A DNA stretch of 64,000 nt from Paludibacterium yongneupense DSM 18731 (lineage in GTDB: Bacteria; Pseudomonadota; Gammaproteobacteria; Burkholderiales; Chromobacteriaceae). A model generated the notes under the pieces. That model was not told where the DNA came from and did not search any database. It saw only the letters and a list, made by a program, of their open reading frames with translations. Both the position numbers and the translations under genes were made by a program. Positions 35,904 through 44,561 of this stretch are shown in pieces. Within the stretch, counting starts at the first letter, position 1. Every line of letters begins with the position of its first letter. The stretch spans positions 156,867-220,866 of the forward strand of contig NZ_AUGZ01000008.1 in assembly GCF_000422925.1 (NCBI RefSeq), written 5' to 3'.

Positions 35904-36866
35904 ATGGATACTCTTAAAGCGCTCATGGTTTTCATGACCACTGCCGAGAATGGCAGTTTTTCAGACGCAGCCCGCAAACTGGGCGTGTCGCCTGCCGCGA
36001 TTAGCCAGAGCATCGCGAGGCTGGAGCAGGAACTCGAAGTTCGCCTGTTCAACCGTACGACGCGCCAACTGACGCTGACCGAAGACGGCCGCCGCTTTTA
36101 CGCGCAGTGCCGCGGGCCGGTGAATAATCTGGATGCGGCCATCAACCAGCTGCGGGCGAGCCGCGACGAGCCGGCCGGACACTTGCGCGTCAGCATGCCC
36201 AACTCCTTCGGGCGACGTTTTATCTTGCCGCTGATGGGCGAGTTTTGCGAGTGCTATCCCAAGATAAAAGTGTTTTTCGGCCTGGATGATCATTTTAGCG
36301 ACTTGGTCGAAGATGGCTACGATGTCGGCATTCGTGTCGGAATGATGCCGGACTCGCGTCTGGTCGCGCGCAACCTGGCCAACATTCCCTTGTACGTGGT
36401 GGCGGCACCGTCATACTGGAACAAGTATGGCCGCCCGCAGGAGCCGGAAGAGTTGAGCAATCACGATTGCATCAATTTCCAGTTTCCGACCTCGGGTCGC
36501 CTGTTCAAGTGGGAGTTCGACCGCACTGGCGAACGCATACCGCTCGAAGTGAACGGCACCTACACCCTCAACGAGATGGAAGCCGTGGGCGAGCTCGCTC
36601 GACTGGGGCTGGGCGTCGCCCAGCTACCCGGCCATGAGGTGATGCCTTTCATCCGCAGCGGCGAGCTGGAAGTCGTGCTGACCGATATGGTGTCGCTGGA
36701 ACGCTCGATCTATATCTGCTTCCCGCATCGCGACCACATCGCGCCCCGGACCCGGGTTTTCGTCGATTTCATGGTGGACAAGCTCGGCCAGCATCCGGAC
36801 ATCATCGCCGACCTGCCCGGTGTCGACCTTTCGGCCAAACGCAAGGCGCTCGCGCAGTCGATTTGA
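35904..36866 (+). CDS. LysR-family transcriptional regulator (CrgA/AaeR-type)
   Basis: The 320-residue regulator has the N-terminal winged HTH (MDTLKALMVFMTTAENGSFSDAARKLGVSPAAISQSIARLEQ) and a periplasmic-binding-like effector domain with LRVSMPNSFGRRFILPLMGEF and YDVGIRVGMMPDSRLVARNL, features of the CrgA-like branch. It lies divergent from cviR and is closed by a strong terminator. Target genes are not obvious; neither neighbour is a clear catabolic gene. Confidence 0.92.
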   Translation: MDTLKALMVFMTTAENGSFSDAARKLGVSPAAISQSIARLEQELEVRLFNRTTRQLTLTEDGRRFYAQCRGPVNNLDAAINQLRASRDEPAGHLRVSMPNSFGRRFILPLMGEFCECYPKIKVFFGLDDHFSDLVEDGYDVGIRVGMMPDSRLVARNLANIPLYVVAAPSYWNKYGRPQEPEELSNHDCINFQFPTSGRLFKWEFDRTGERIPLEVNGTYTLNEMEAVGELARLGLGVAQLPGHEVMPFIRSGELEVVLTDMVSLERSIYICFPHRDHIAPRTRVFVDFMVDKLGQHPDIIADLPGVDLSAKRKALAQSI

Positions 36867-36913
36867 TGTCGCCAGACTGAACCGGTCGTCATTCGGTCGA
36901 CGGCCGCTCGGAC

Positions 36914-36949
36914 AAACAGCCGGCAAGAGATTTCTCTTGCCGGCTGTTT
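36914..36949 (+). terminator. Intrinsic terminator after the LysR gene
   Basis: A long perfect stem of AAACAGCCGGCAAGAGA with its complement over a TTT loop ends in TTT. It is one of the strongest hairpins in the window and is symmetric. Confidence 0.8.
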
Positions 36950-37156
36950 GCGTTTCCGTGCTCGCGGGTTTTCGATGGTCTGTCAGGGAAAGGCGGACAG
37001 AGAGGGCGACGCTTCAATCATTGGCCGTGCCGCCGGGTAGAGCCTCGCCCCGGACTCATGATCAGGAACTGGAAAGTCTGCTTGTCTAAAATCTTAAACG
37101 CAGATAAGGTGATTTCGTCTTGACTTGGCCCGCATGGGCGTACCGGGAAGGATCCG

Positions 37157-38443
37157 ATGACGACTGCGCTGGAATATCCTGCGTCTTATTACGCTGCGTC
37201 CGCCAATCCGGCGCCGAAACGGCCCGCGTTGACCGGCGCGGTACATTGCGATGTCTGTGTGATCGGCGCCGGCTATACCGGCTTGTCGACCGCGCTGGAG
37301 ATGGCCGAGCGCGGTTACCGCGTGGTCGTGCTGGAGGCGGCACGGGTCGGCTGGGGCGCGTCCGGGCGCAACGGCGGCCAGATCGTCAATAGCTATAGCC
37401 GCGATATCGATGTGATCGAGCGCCGACACGGAAAAAGCGCGGCGGCGCGGATCGGGGCCATGGCCTTCGAGGGCGGAGCCATCATCCGCGAGCGGGTCGA
37501 ACGCTACGGAATTTCCTGCGATCTGAAAGCCGGAAATCTGTTCGCTGCCATCACCCCCAAGCAGATGCGTGAGCTGGAGGAGAGACGGGCACTGTGGGAA
37601 AGCCTTGGCCATCGTGCGCTGACCCTGCTCGACGACAGACAGATGCGCGGCGAGGTCGATTCGCCGCGTTACGTCGGCGGCCTGCTCGACGGGCTGGGCG
37701 GGCATATCCACCCGCTCAATCTGGCGTTGGGCGAGGCGGCGGCGCTGGAGTCGCTGGGCGCAACCATTTTCGAACAATCAGCGGTGGAGCAGATCGTATA
37801 CGGCGAGCCTGTCGTGCTGAAGACGCGTGCCGGACAGGTCAGTGCGAGCTTTGTGGTGGTGGCGGGCAATGCCTATCTGGGACAGCTGATACCCGCTCTG
37901 GCGGAAAAGACGCTGCCATGCGGGACGCAAATGATCGCGACCGAGCCGTTGAGCGAGGAGGCGGCAGGGCGTTTGCTGCCTAACGGGCATTGCGTAGAGG
38001 ATTGCAATTTCCTGCTCGACTACTACCGCCTATCGGCCGACCGGCGCCTGCTTTACGGCGGTGGCACGGTTTATGGCGCCCGCGAGTCCGGCGAAATCGA
38101 AGCGCAGATTCGCCCGAAGCTGGAGAGAACGTTTCCGCAACTGGCCGGCGTGCGCATCGACTATGGCTGGACCGGGAATTTTTCGCTTACCCTGTCGCGC
38201 CTGCCCCAGCTTGGGCGCATCGGGCCGAATGTCTACTTTTCCCAGGGATGCAGCGGGCACGGCGTCAGCTATACCCATCTGGCCGGACGCTTGCTGGCGG
38301 AAACGATCCAGGGCCAGAGCGAACGTTTCGATGCGTTTGCCGCGCTGCCGCACCAGCCGTTTCCCGGAGGGCGCTTGCTGCGCGTGCCTCTGCTGACGCT
38401 GGGCGCCTGGTACTACGGCTGGCGCGACCGGCTGGGCATTTGA
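37157..38443 (+). CDS. FAD-dependent amine oxidase (PuuB-like)
   Basis: The 428-residue DAO-family flavoprotein has the Rossmann FAD site DVCVIGAGYTGLSTALEMAERG, the second FAD motif VGWGASGRNGGQIVNSYSRD, and the C-terminal VYFSQGCSGHGVSYTHLAGRLLAE. This layout is that of gamma-glutamylputrescine oxidase PuuB and relatives. The opening LEYPASYYAASANPAPKRPAL is also typical. No other polyamine-degradation gene is adjacent, so the true amine is uncertain. Confidence 0.85.
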   Translation: MTTALEYPASYYAASANPAPKRPALTGAVHCDVCVIGAGYTGLSTALEMAERGYRVVVLEAARVGWGASGRNGGQIVNSYSRDIDVIERRHGKSAAARIGAMAFEGGAIIRERVERYGISCDLKAGNLFAAITPKQMRELEERRALWESLGHRALTLLDDRQMRGEVDSPRYVGGLLDGLGGHIHPLNLALGEAAALESLGATIFEQSAVEQIVYGEPVVLKTRAGQVSASFVVVAGNAYLGQLIPALAEKTLPCGTQMIATEPLSEEAAGRLLPNGHCVEDCNFLLDYYRLSADRRLLYGGGTVYGARESGEIEAQIRPKLERTFPQLAGVRIDYGWTGNFSLTLSRLPQLGRIGPNVYFSQGCSGHGVSYTHLAGRLLAETIQGQSERFDAFAALPHQPFPGGRLLRVPLLTLGAWYYGWRDRLGI

Positions 38444-38450
38444 CGTTTTC

Positions 38451-38471
38451 GCCGCCCGCTGCGCGGGCGGC
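38451..38471. terminator. GC-rich hairpin between convergent genes
   Basis: GCCGCCCGC and GCGGGCGGC pair over TGC, in the 39-base gap between the PuuB-like gene and ubiT. No T run follows on the plus strand. Confidence 0.35.
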
Positions 38472-38482
38472 GGCCAGGCTGT

Positions 38483-38917
38483 TCAGGCGGCCATGAAGCG
38501 GCCGACCGGGGTGTTGCTCCAGTCGACGCTGTCGAGCAGGTTTTTCACGATCAGGCCGAGTTCCGTATCGCCTTCGATCGCCAGCTTCCGATTGAAAAAC
38601 AGCGTGTCGGGGTCTTCTTCGCGTAGCATCATGCGGGCGAAGTCGGCGGCGTTGGCGCTAAAGCAGAGATCGGCCGTCTCCGCGATCGTGTCGACCCGGA
38701 AACCCGCCTCGTCTGCGGTGAAACGCAAACTGATGCCGGCGTCCAGTACCCGGACCTCGAAACGGCGCCCCGCGAGCAGGCTCATGTCGGCCGGCAGGAC
38801 CTGACGGCGGACCAGCTGATTGAGCAGGCCGACCAGCAGCCAGGAGGGGGGCGTCGCCGGCAGACGGCTGGCGATGCGCGCCACCAGCGGCGGAAGAACC
38901 AGATCAGGCACTTGCAT
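38483..38917 (-). CDS. ubiT: SCP2-domain accessory factor UbiT (anaerobic ubiquinone synthesis)
   Basis: The 144-residue protein is an SCP2 sterol-carrier fold (GISLRFTADEAGFRVDTIAE ... FFNRKLAIEGDTELGLIVKNLLDSVDW) with an N-terminal helix region PPLVARIASRLPATPPSWLLVGLLNQLV. UbiT binds hydrophobic quinone intermediates and, with UbiU and UbiV, supports oxygen-independent ubiquinone synthesis. It starts inside the last codons of ubiV (14-base overlap). The frame upstream of ATG 38917 overlaps ubiV and is not real. Confidence 0.9.
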   Translation of the reverse strand: MQVPDLVLPPLVARIASRLPATPPSWLLVGLLNQLVRRQVLPADMSLLAGRRFEVRVLDAGISLRFTADEAGFRVDTIAETADLCFSANAADFARMMLREEDPDTLFFNRKLAIEGDTELGLIVKNLLDSVDWSNTPVGRFMAA

Positions 38918-39812
38918 TTTGCGTTTCTCCCAATTTGACGATACCGGCCTGGCCGCGCCAATAGCCGTCGACCAGACCGCCCTTGGCGCAGGCGGACAAG
39001 TCGGAGCCGGTCTGGCCGGCCGCGACGGCGGCGAAGGTGCGCACGATCTCCTCGCAGTGTTCGGCTTGCGGGCTGATGCGCGCGCGGCCGACGCCGCTGG
39101 CGCGCATATCCGCCAGATGCGGCAGCAGCGACTGCGTGGCCCCCGACATCGTCTCGATGCCATTGATGGTCAGGAAGTCGCTGCCTTCGCGCGTCTTCAA
39201 GGTCAGGCCATCCGGGTGTTCCATGCAGCGGAACTCGCAGCTGTCTTTCTTCAGATTGAAATGGCGGGCGGTGAAGCAGCGCGCCGACAAGGCCAGCGGC
39301 AGACGCCCCCAGGCGAAGACTTCGCACTCCGGTGCGGGCGCGGCGGCAAGTATCCCGGCCAGCATGTCGCGGCTCATCTCCAGCGGCGCCACCCAGCGCC
39401 GCGCGCCGAGGCGGGCCAGCACGGCCAGGGTCTCGCCGTTGTAGATGTTGAGGTGCGGCCCGGCGATGAAGGGCAGGCCGTGGTCGCGAGCGAGCTTGGC
39501 CGCGCCGAGGTCGTTGGCTTCGATCGCCAGTTCGCCGTTATCGACCAGCACCTTGAGGCGCTTGAGGTCGGATTCGCCCTCGATCAGGGCCTGGCAGGAC
39601 AGGACGATTTCCTTGCCCGAGCCCGCCAGTTCCTGTGCCAGCGCCACCCAGTCGCGGCTGCGCAATTGCTGGCGCCGGCCGCAGACGACCTCGCCCAGAT
39701 ACAGGGTGTCGAGCGGCCATTCGATCGCTGCGCGGTAAAACGTCATGACCTTCTCGCGCGGCCAGAAAAACAGCAGCGGGCCGAGCGCCAGTTTTAAATT
39801 CGCTTGGGTCAT
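38904..39812 (-). CDS. ubiV: Fe-S protein UbiV (anaerobic ubiquinone hydroxylation)
   Basis: The 302-residue U32-peptidase-family protein matches UbiV: LALGPLLFFWPREKVMTFYRAAIEWPLDTLYLGEVVCGRR near the start, GKEIVLSCQALIEGES, and LALSARCFTARHFNLKKDSCEFRCMEH, which supplies cysteines for the [4Fe-4S] cluster. UbiV works with UbiU to hydroxylate the quinone ring without O2. ATG 39812 is preceded by GGAAG; an ATG four codons upstream is also possible. The gene lies 19 bases after ubiU and overlaps ubiT. Confidence 0.95.
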   Translation of the reverse strand: MTQANLKLALGPLLFFWPREKVMTFYRAAIEWPLDTLYLGEVVCGRRQQLRSRDWVALAQELAGSGKEIVLSCQALIEGESDLKRLKVLVDNGELAIEANDLGAAKLARDHGLPFIAGPHLNIYNGETLAVLARLGARRWVAPLEMSRDMLAGILAAAPAPECEVFAWGRLPLALSARCFTARHFNLKKDSCEFRCMEHPDGLTLKTREGSDFLTINGIETMSGATQSLLPHLADMRASGVGRARISPQAEHCEEIVRTFAAVAAGQTGSDLSACAKGGLVDGYWRGQAGIVKLGETQNASA

Positions 39813-39831
39813 CGTGACTTCCATCCTGCCT

Positions 39832-40848
39832 TCATTTCCACGGGCGACTATAGGCGCCCAGCGTCTGTTGCTGCCCTTCGGAGACCTTGGCCAGTGCCTG
39901 CTGCCAGCCGGGACGCACGGTGAAGCGCGATCCTTCGCGGCCGGCGGCATCCAGCGCCTCGCGCAGCGCGCGCGTGACCTGCGCGGTATAGGCCGGGCTG
40001 CGCTGGCGGCCTTCGACCTTGATCGCCGCCACGCCGATTTCTATCAGTTGCGGCAGCATCTCCATCACATTGAGGCTGGTCGGTTCTTCCAGTGCGTAAT
40101 AGGTATCGTCGGCAACCTGGAAGCGGCCCTTGCACAGGGTCGGGTAGCCGGCCGCTTCGTCCTTGCGGTAACGGTCGATCAGAATGCCGTTCAGACGCGC
40201 GTCCAGCGATTCGGCACCGTGCTCCCAGCGCACGAAACGCGCGGGCGAGCACACGCCATGCGTATTCGGGGATTCGCCGGTCGCGTAGGAGGACAGCAGG
40301 CAGCGTCCTTCCACCATCACGCACAGGCTGCCGAAGCCGAAGACTTCGATCTCGACCGCGGTGTTCTCGATCACGTGGCGCACCTGATCCAGCGTGAGCA
40401 CGCGCGGCAGTACCGCGCGGCGGATGCCGAACAGCTCGTGCGCGAGATTGATGGCTTCGTAGTTGGTGGCCGAGCCTTGCACCGACATATGCAGTCGCAA
40501 GTCGGGATGGCGGCGCGCCGCATAGTCCATGAGCCCGATGTCGGCGACGATGACGGCGTCGACGCCCAGGTCGGCGGCCTCATCGATGGCGGCTCGCCAG
40601 CGGCCGATATCGGCGCCCTGGGCATAGGTGTTGATCGCCAGCAGGACATGCCTGCCGCGTTCGCGCGCATAGCGTATGCCCTCGCGCGCGGATGTCGCGT
40701 CGAAGTTGAGTCCGGCGAAATTGCGGGCGTTGGTGTTGTTTTTCAGGCCGAGATAAACGGTGTCGGCACCATTATCCACAGCGGCCTTGAGTGCGGGCAG
40801 ATTACCTGCCGGACACACCAGTTCGGGTAGTGTGCGGTTGCTTGGCAT
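39832..40848 (-). CDS. ubiU: Fe-S protein UbiU (anaerobic ubiquinone hydroxylation)
   Basis: The 338-residue U32-family protein begins MPSNRTLPELVCPAGNLPALKAAVDNGADTVYLGLKNNTNARNF, the UbiU signature, and has EIEVFGFGSLCVMVEGRCLLSSYATGESPNTHGVCSPARFVRWE with the cluster-binding cysteines. It is the first gene of the ubiUVT operon. E. coli UbiU is 331 residues. With ispB and the RquA-like gene it points to quinone-based growth without oxygen. Confidence 0.95.
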   Translation of the reverse strand: MPSNRTLPELVCPAGNLPALKAAVDNGADTVYLGLKNNTNARNFAGLNFDATSAREGIRYARERGRHVLLAINTYAQGADIGRWRAAIDEAADLGVDAVIVADIGLMDYAARRHPDLRLHMSVQGSATNYEAINLAHELFGIRRAVLPRVLTLDQVRHVIENTAVEIEVFGFGSLCVMVEGRCLLSSYATGESPNTHGVCSPARFVRWEHGAESLDARLNGILIDRYRKDEAAGYPTLCKGRFQVADDTYYALEEPTSLNVMEMLPQLIEIGVAAIKVEGRQRSPAYTAQVTRALREALDAAGREGSRFTVRPGWQQALAKVSEGQQQTLGAYSRPWK

Positions 40849-40914
40849 GACGCCTCGACAAGGGGGAAACCGGCTGAAGGTAACAGAGCTGCGGCTATCC
40901 GCCCTTGTCTTGGG

Positions 40915-41295
40915 TCAAAACGGCAGCGCCCGCTTGGAGAATGCCACGGCGACGATATAGCCGACCGCCAGCAAGGCCAGCACGCCTGCCGCCATGCGGG
41001 CCTCGCGCGTCTTGCCGCGCTTGAGCGCCAGGGTACCCAGGATCACATAGGCGATCAGCCCCGCGATTTTGGCCAGCAGCCAGGGCTGGCGCACCGGATC
41101 GATGTGCAGCAGAATCGCCAGCGCCACGCCGCAGACGAGCAGAAAGGTATCGACGACATGCGGCACGATGCGCACGATTTTCCAGCCGAGCAGGCGCGGA
41201 TAGCACAGCATCGCGCCGTAGCGCAGGGCAAACAGTGCGATGCTGGTGAAGGCGAAGCCCATATGGGCCTGCTTGAGAAAGAGATAAGCGTTCAT
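40915..41295 (-). CDS. SirB2-family inner-membrane protein
   Basis: The 126-residue protein has four hydrophobic helices and begins MNAYLFLKQAHMGFAFTSIALFALRYG, with the conserved H-x-F-A-x-x-S-I/L layout of SirB2 proteins, plus RIVPHVVDTFLLVCGVAL (conserved His). Function of the family is unknown. The start at 41295 is the family-consistent ATG; upstream in-frame sequence overlaps the recC promoter region. It is divergent from recC and upstream of ubiU on the same strand. Confidence 0.88.
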   Translation of the reverse strand: MNAYLFLKQAHMGFAFTSIALFALRYGAMLCYPRLLGWKIVRIVPHVVDTFLLVCGVALAILLHIDPVRQPWLLAKIAGLIAYVILGTLALKRGKTREARMAAGVLALLAVGYIVAVAFSKRALPF

Positions 41296-41357
41296 AAGGT
41301 TCCTTGCGTGCGCGGGTGTTACACTGTTTGCGCACGATTCTACACGATGGCAAATGC

Positions 41358-44300
41358 ATGCTTCATCTCTATCAATCCAATCGGCTGGAACGGCTCGGCG
41401 ATCTGTTTGGCGCGATGGTAGCCGCTGTCCCTCTGGCCGACCCGTTCGCACGTGAAACCGTCATCGTGCAGAGTCGCGGGATGGGGCGCTGGCTGTCGCT
41501 GAATCTCGCGCGCTCGGCCGGAGTGGCCGCCAACCTCGAATTCGTATTGCCGGCGGCTTTCGCCTGGCGTCTGATGCAGGGGGTCATGCCCGGGCTGCCC
41601 GCCAAGTCGGGGTTTTCTCCTGATGTGTTGCTATGGCGGCTGATGGAGATCCTGCCGCGTCTCGATGCCCCGTGTTTTGCTCCGCTCGCGCATTATCTCG
41701 CCGGTGGCGAGCTCGCCCGCTTCGAACTGGCCGGCAAGGTGGCGGATATCTACGACCAGTACCTGGTGTTCCGCCCGGACTGGATCCGGGCCTGGGAGTC
41801 CGGCGCACGACTCGGCCTGGGCGACGACGAGTCCTGGCAGGCCGAACTGTGGCGCGAGCTGGCTGCCGGCGATCCCGCCATGCACCGGGTGCGCATGCTC
41901 GACAGCGTGTTGCCGGCACTCGACGGTGCGGTTCTGCCCGAGCGCGTGTCCCTGTTCGGCATTGCCAGTCTGGCGCCCATGTATCTGGCCATGGTGCAGC
42001 GCCTGTCCCAATTGACCGACGTCTGCGTGTTCCTGCTCAATCCCTGTGCGGAATACTGGGGTGACGTCGCCGATGCAAAGGGCCAGCTGACCTTGTTCCG
42101 GCAAGGGCTGGACGTGCGGGCCGACCATCCGCTGCTGGCCTCGCTCGGCAAGCAGGGGCGCGATTTTTTCGACCAGATCGCAGAGCAGATCCCCGACGCG
42201 CGCGAGATGTTCGAGGCCCCGCCCGGCGATACGCTGCTGGCGCGTCTGCAGCGCGACATGCTTGCGCAGAGAGCGCCTGCGCATGGGGCGCAGCCCCTGG
42301 CGGACGGGGATCGCTCGATCGAGATCCATGTCACTCACGGCGCGATGCGCGAACTCGAAGTTCTGAAGGATGGCCTGCTCGACCGCTTCGCTGCCGATCC
42401 TACGTTGACGCCGGCCGATGTCGCGGTCCTGACACCCGATATCAATCTTTACGCCCCGTATATCGACGCCGTGTTCGGCATCCGCACCGATGCCATCACG
42501 ATTCCCTACAGCATTGCCGACCGTCGCATCGAGCGCGACGAGCCCCTGCTGTCCGCTTTTGCCGGCATTCTGGAACTGGCCGACTCGCGGTTCGATGCCG
42601 ACGATGTGCTCGCCTTGCTCGACTGCCCGGAATTACTGCGGCGCTTCGAGTTGAACGTCGACGATCTGGCGCTGATCCGGGCCTGGGTGCAACAGGCGGC
42701 AATACGCTGGGGCAGGGACCGTGCACACAAGCGCGGGCTCGACCTGCCCGACGAGGCCTCCTATACGTGGCGCTGGGGCATGGACAGGCTCTTGCTGGGG
42801 ACGGTCCTGCCCGAGGCCATGGCCGGGGACGCGTCGGCGCTGTTTGCTGGCCTGCTGCCCGACGGCGCGGCCCAGGGCGGGCTGGCGAACGTGCTCGCGC
42901 GCTTCGCCGATGTCTACGATGAAATCGAAGCGCAGGCTGCTGCCTGGGCGCAGCCGGCGACGCCGCTGGAGTGGAGTCTGCGCTTGCTGGAGGCGGTCGA
43001 TGCCTTGTTCGATGCCGGCGAAGACGGCGAAGCGGCGCTGGCCGTCCTGCGGCAGGCGCTGGACACGCTGGCGCAAGATTGCGAATTGGCGGCCTTCGAT
43101 CAGCGCCTGCCCCTGGCCGTGGTGCGCGACTGGCTTGCGCGACGGTTGTCCAACCCCGCCCCCGGCGGATTCCTGCAAGGGGGGGTTACCTTCTGTGCGA
43201 TGGTGCCGATGCGTTCGATTCCGTTTCGGCTGCTGTGCCTGATAGGGATGAATGACGGCGCCTATCCGCGCGATGAACGTCCGGTGAGTTTCGATCTGGT
43301 GGCGGCCCACCCGCGCCGGGGCGACCGTTCGCGCCGCTTCGACGACCGTTACCTGTTTCTGGAGGCGATTCTGTCGGCGCGCGATACCTTGTACCTGTCC
43401 TATGTCGGTTTGTCGGCCCGCACTGGCGAGGCGATGCCACCGTCGTCGCTGGTCAGCGAACTATGCGATACGCTGGCGGCAATGTCCGGCGCAACCGGCC
43501 CCGAAGCACGGCAGCAGTTGGAGGAGCGCTTGACCGTCGCGCATCCGCTGCAACCGTTCGCCGCTGCGGCCTACGACGGCTCGGATCCGCGACTGGCCAG
43601 CTTCGAGCCCAGCTTTGCCGCGGCATTGGCCTGCCCTCGCGCAGTGCTCGCACCGTTCGCCGCGCCCTTGCCCGGGAGTGCGCCGCCCATTTTGCGTTTC
43701 GACGCGTTGTTGCGCTTCTGGCGCAACCCGTGCCGCGCATGGTTGTCCGAACGGCTGGCGATCCGCCTGGAGACGGCGCCGGAAACGCTTGCGCGCGACG
43801 AGCCGTTCGAGTTGGGCCGCGATGACAAAAGCCGCTTGCGTGCGACCCTGATTGCCAACTGGCTCGAGCGTCGCCCGGAAGGGCGGGCGATCGAGCGCAT
43901 CGCCGCCGCCGGTCTGCTGCCCCCGGGGGAACTCGGACGGGCGTGGCTGGCCGGCGAGGAAAAAACGAGCAGGGCTTTCCTCGCCGGCTTGCCGGAAGCG
44001 TTGCGCGAGCCAAGACTAGCGCCGCAGCCGTTTGCGCTGTCGCTGGGCGGGACGACCCTGGTCGGAGAATGGGCCGCGCTGCGTTCGGAAGGCATTCTGC
44101 GCGTACTGCCGCGTCGCGCCTATGCCGGCGATTTGATCGAATTATGGCTGACGCAGTTGCTGCTGGCACTGGCACCGCCGGCGGATGCGGAGCCTCGCGC
44201 GCAGCTGTTTGCCGAAGATGGGCGCTATGCGTTCGAGACGCAGGCGGATGCCGAAGGCGTATTGCAGCCCTGGGTCGACTACTGGCGGCAGGGGCAAGCG

Positions 44301-44561
44301 CTGCCACTGCCTTTTTTCGCACGCACCAGCCTGGCCTGGGCCGTACGCTATGCCGCCGGCGAGGATCGTGACGCCGCTTTCGCCAGTGCACGCCAGGAAT
44401 GGGCGCCGAGTTTCGACGGTAAAACGCCGCAAAAGGATGATCCCGCCATCGGGTTGGCGTTCCGCGAGCTTGAGCCGCTCGACGATCCCTTGTTCGAGAC
44501 GCTGGCGCGGATCCTGCTGCTGCCCATGGCGAAGGCGTTGGGCGCGGGAGACTCGGCATGA
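41358..44561 (+). CDS. recC: Exodeoxyribonuclease V gamma subunit RecC
   Basis: The 1067-residue RecC protein is the non-catalytic helicase-like subunit that recognises Chi and stabilises RecBCD. The N-terminus MLHLYQSNRLERLGDLFGAMVAAVP is characteristic, as is the QSRGMGRWLSLNLA block and the PYSIADR motif in the middle. E. coli RecC is 1122 residues. ATG 41358 is selected because it gives the conserved MLxLYQSNRLE start; the longer frame adds 18 unrelated residues. It overlaps recB by four bases (ATGA). Confidence 0.95.
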   Translation: MLHLYQSNRLERLGDLFGAMVAAVPLADPFARETVIVQSRGMGRWLSLNLARSAGVAANLEFVLPAAFAWRLMQGVMPGLPAKSGFSPDVLLWRLMEILPRLDAPCFAPLAHYLAGGELARFELAGKVADIYDQYLVFRPDWIRAWESGARLGLGDDESWQAELWRELAAGDPAMHRVRMLDSVLPALDGAVLPERVSLFGIASLAPMYLAMVQRLSQLTDVCVFLLNPCAEYWGDVADAKGQLTLFRQGLDVRADHPLLASLGKQGRDFFDQIAEQIPDAREMFEAPPGDTLLARLQRDMLAQRAPAHGAQPLADGDRSIEIHVTHGAMRELEVLKDGLLDRFAADPTLTPADVAVLTPDINLYAPYIDAVFGIRTDAITIPYSIADRRIERDEPLLSAFAGILELADSRFDADDVLALLDCPELLRRFELNVDDLALIRAWVQQAAIRWGRDRAHKRGLDLPDEASYTWRWGMDRLLLGTVLPEAMAGDASALFAGLLPDGAAQGGLANVLARFADVYDEIEAQAAAWAQPATPLEWSLRLLEAVDALFDAGEDGEAALAVLRQALDTLAQDCELAAFDQRLPLAVVRDWLARRLSNPAPGGFLQGGVTFCAMVPMRSIPFRLLCLIGMNDGAYPRDERPVSFDLVAAHPRRGDRSRRFDDRYLFLEAILSARDTLYLSYVGLSARTGEAMPPSSLVSELCDTLAAMSGATGPEARQQLEERLTVAHPLQPFAAAAYDGSDPRLASFEPSFAAALACPRAVLAPFAAPLPGSAPPILRFDALLRFWRNPCRAWLSERLAIRLETAPETLARDEPFELGRDDKSRLRATLIANWLERRPEGRAIERIAAAGLLPPGELGRAWLAGEEKTSRAFLAGLPEALREPRLAPQPFALSLGGTTLVGEWAALRSEGILRVLPRRAYAGDLIELWLTQLLLALAPPADAEPRAQLFAEDGRYAFETQADAEGVLQPWVDYWRQGQALPLPFFARTSLAWAVRYAAGEDRDAAFASARQEWAPSFDGKTPQKDDPAIGLAFRELEPLDDPLFETLARILLLPMAKALGAGDSA

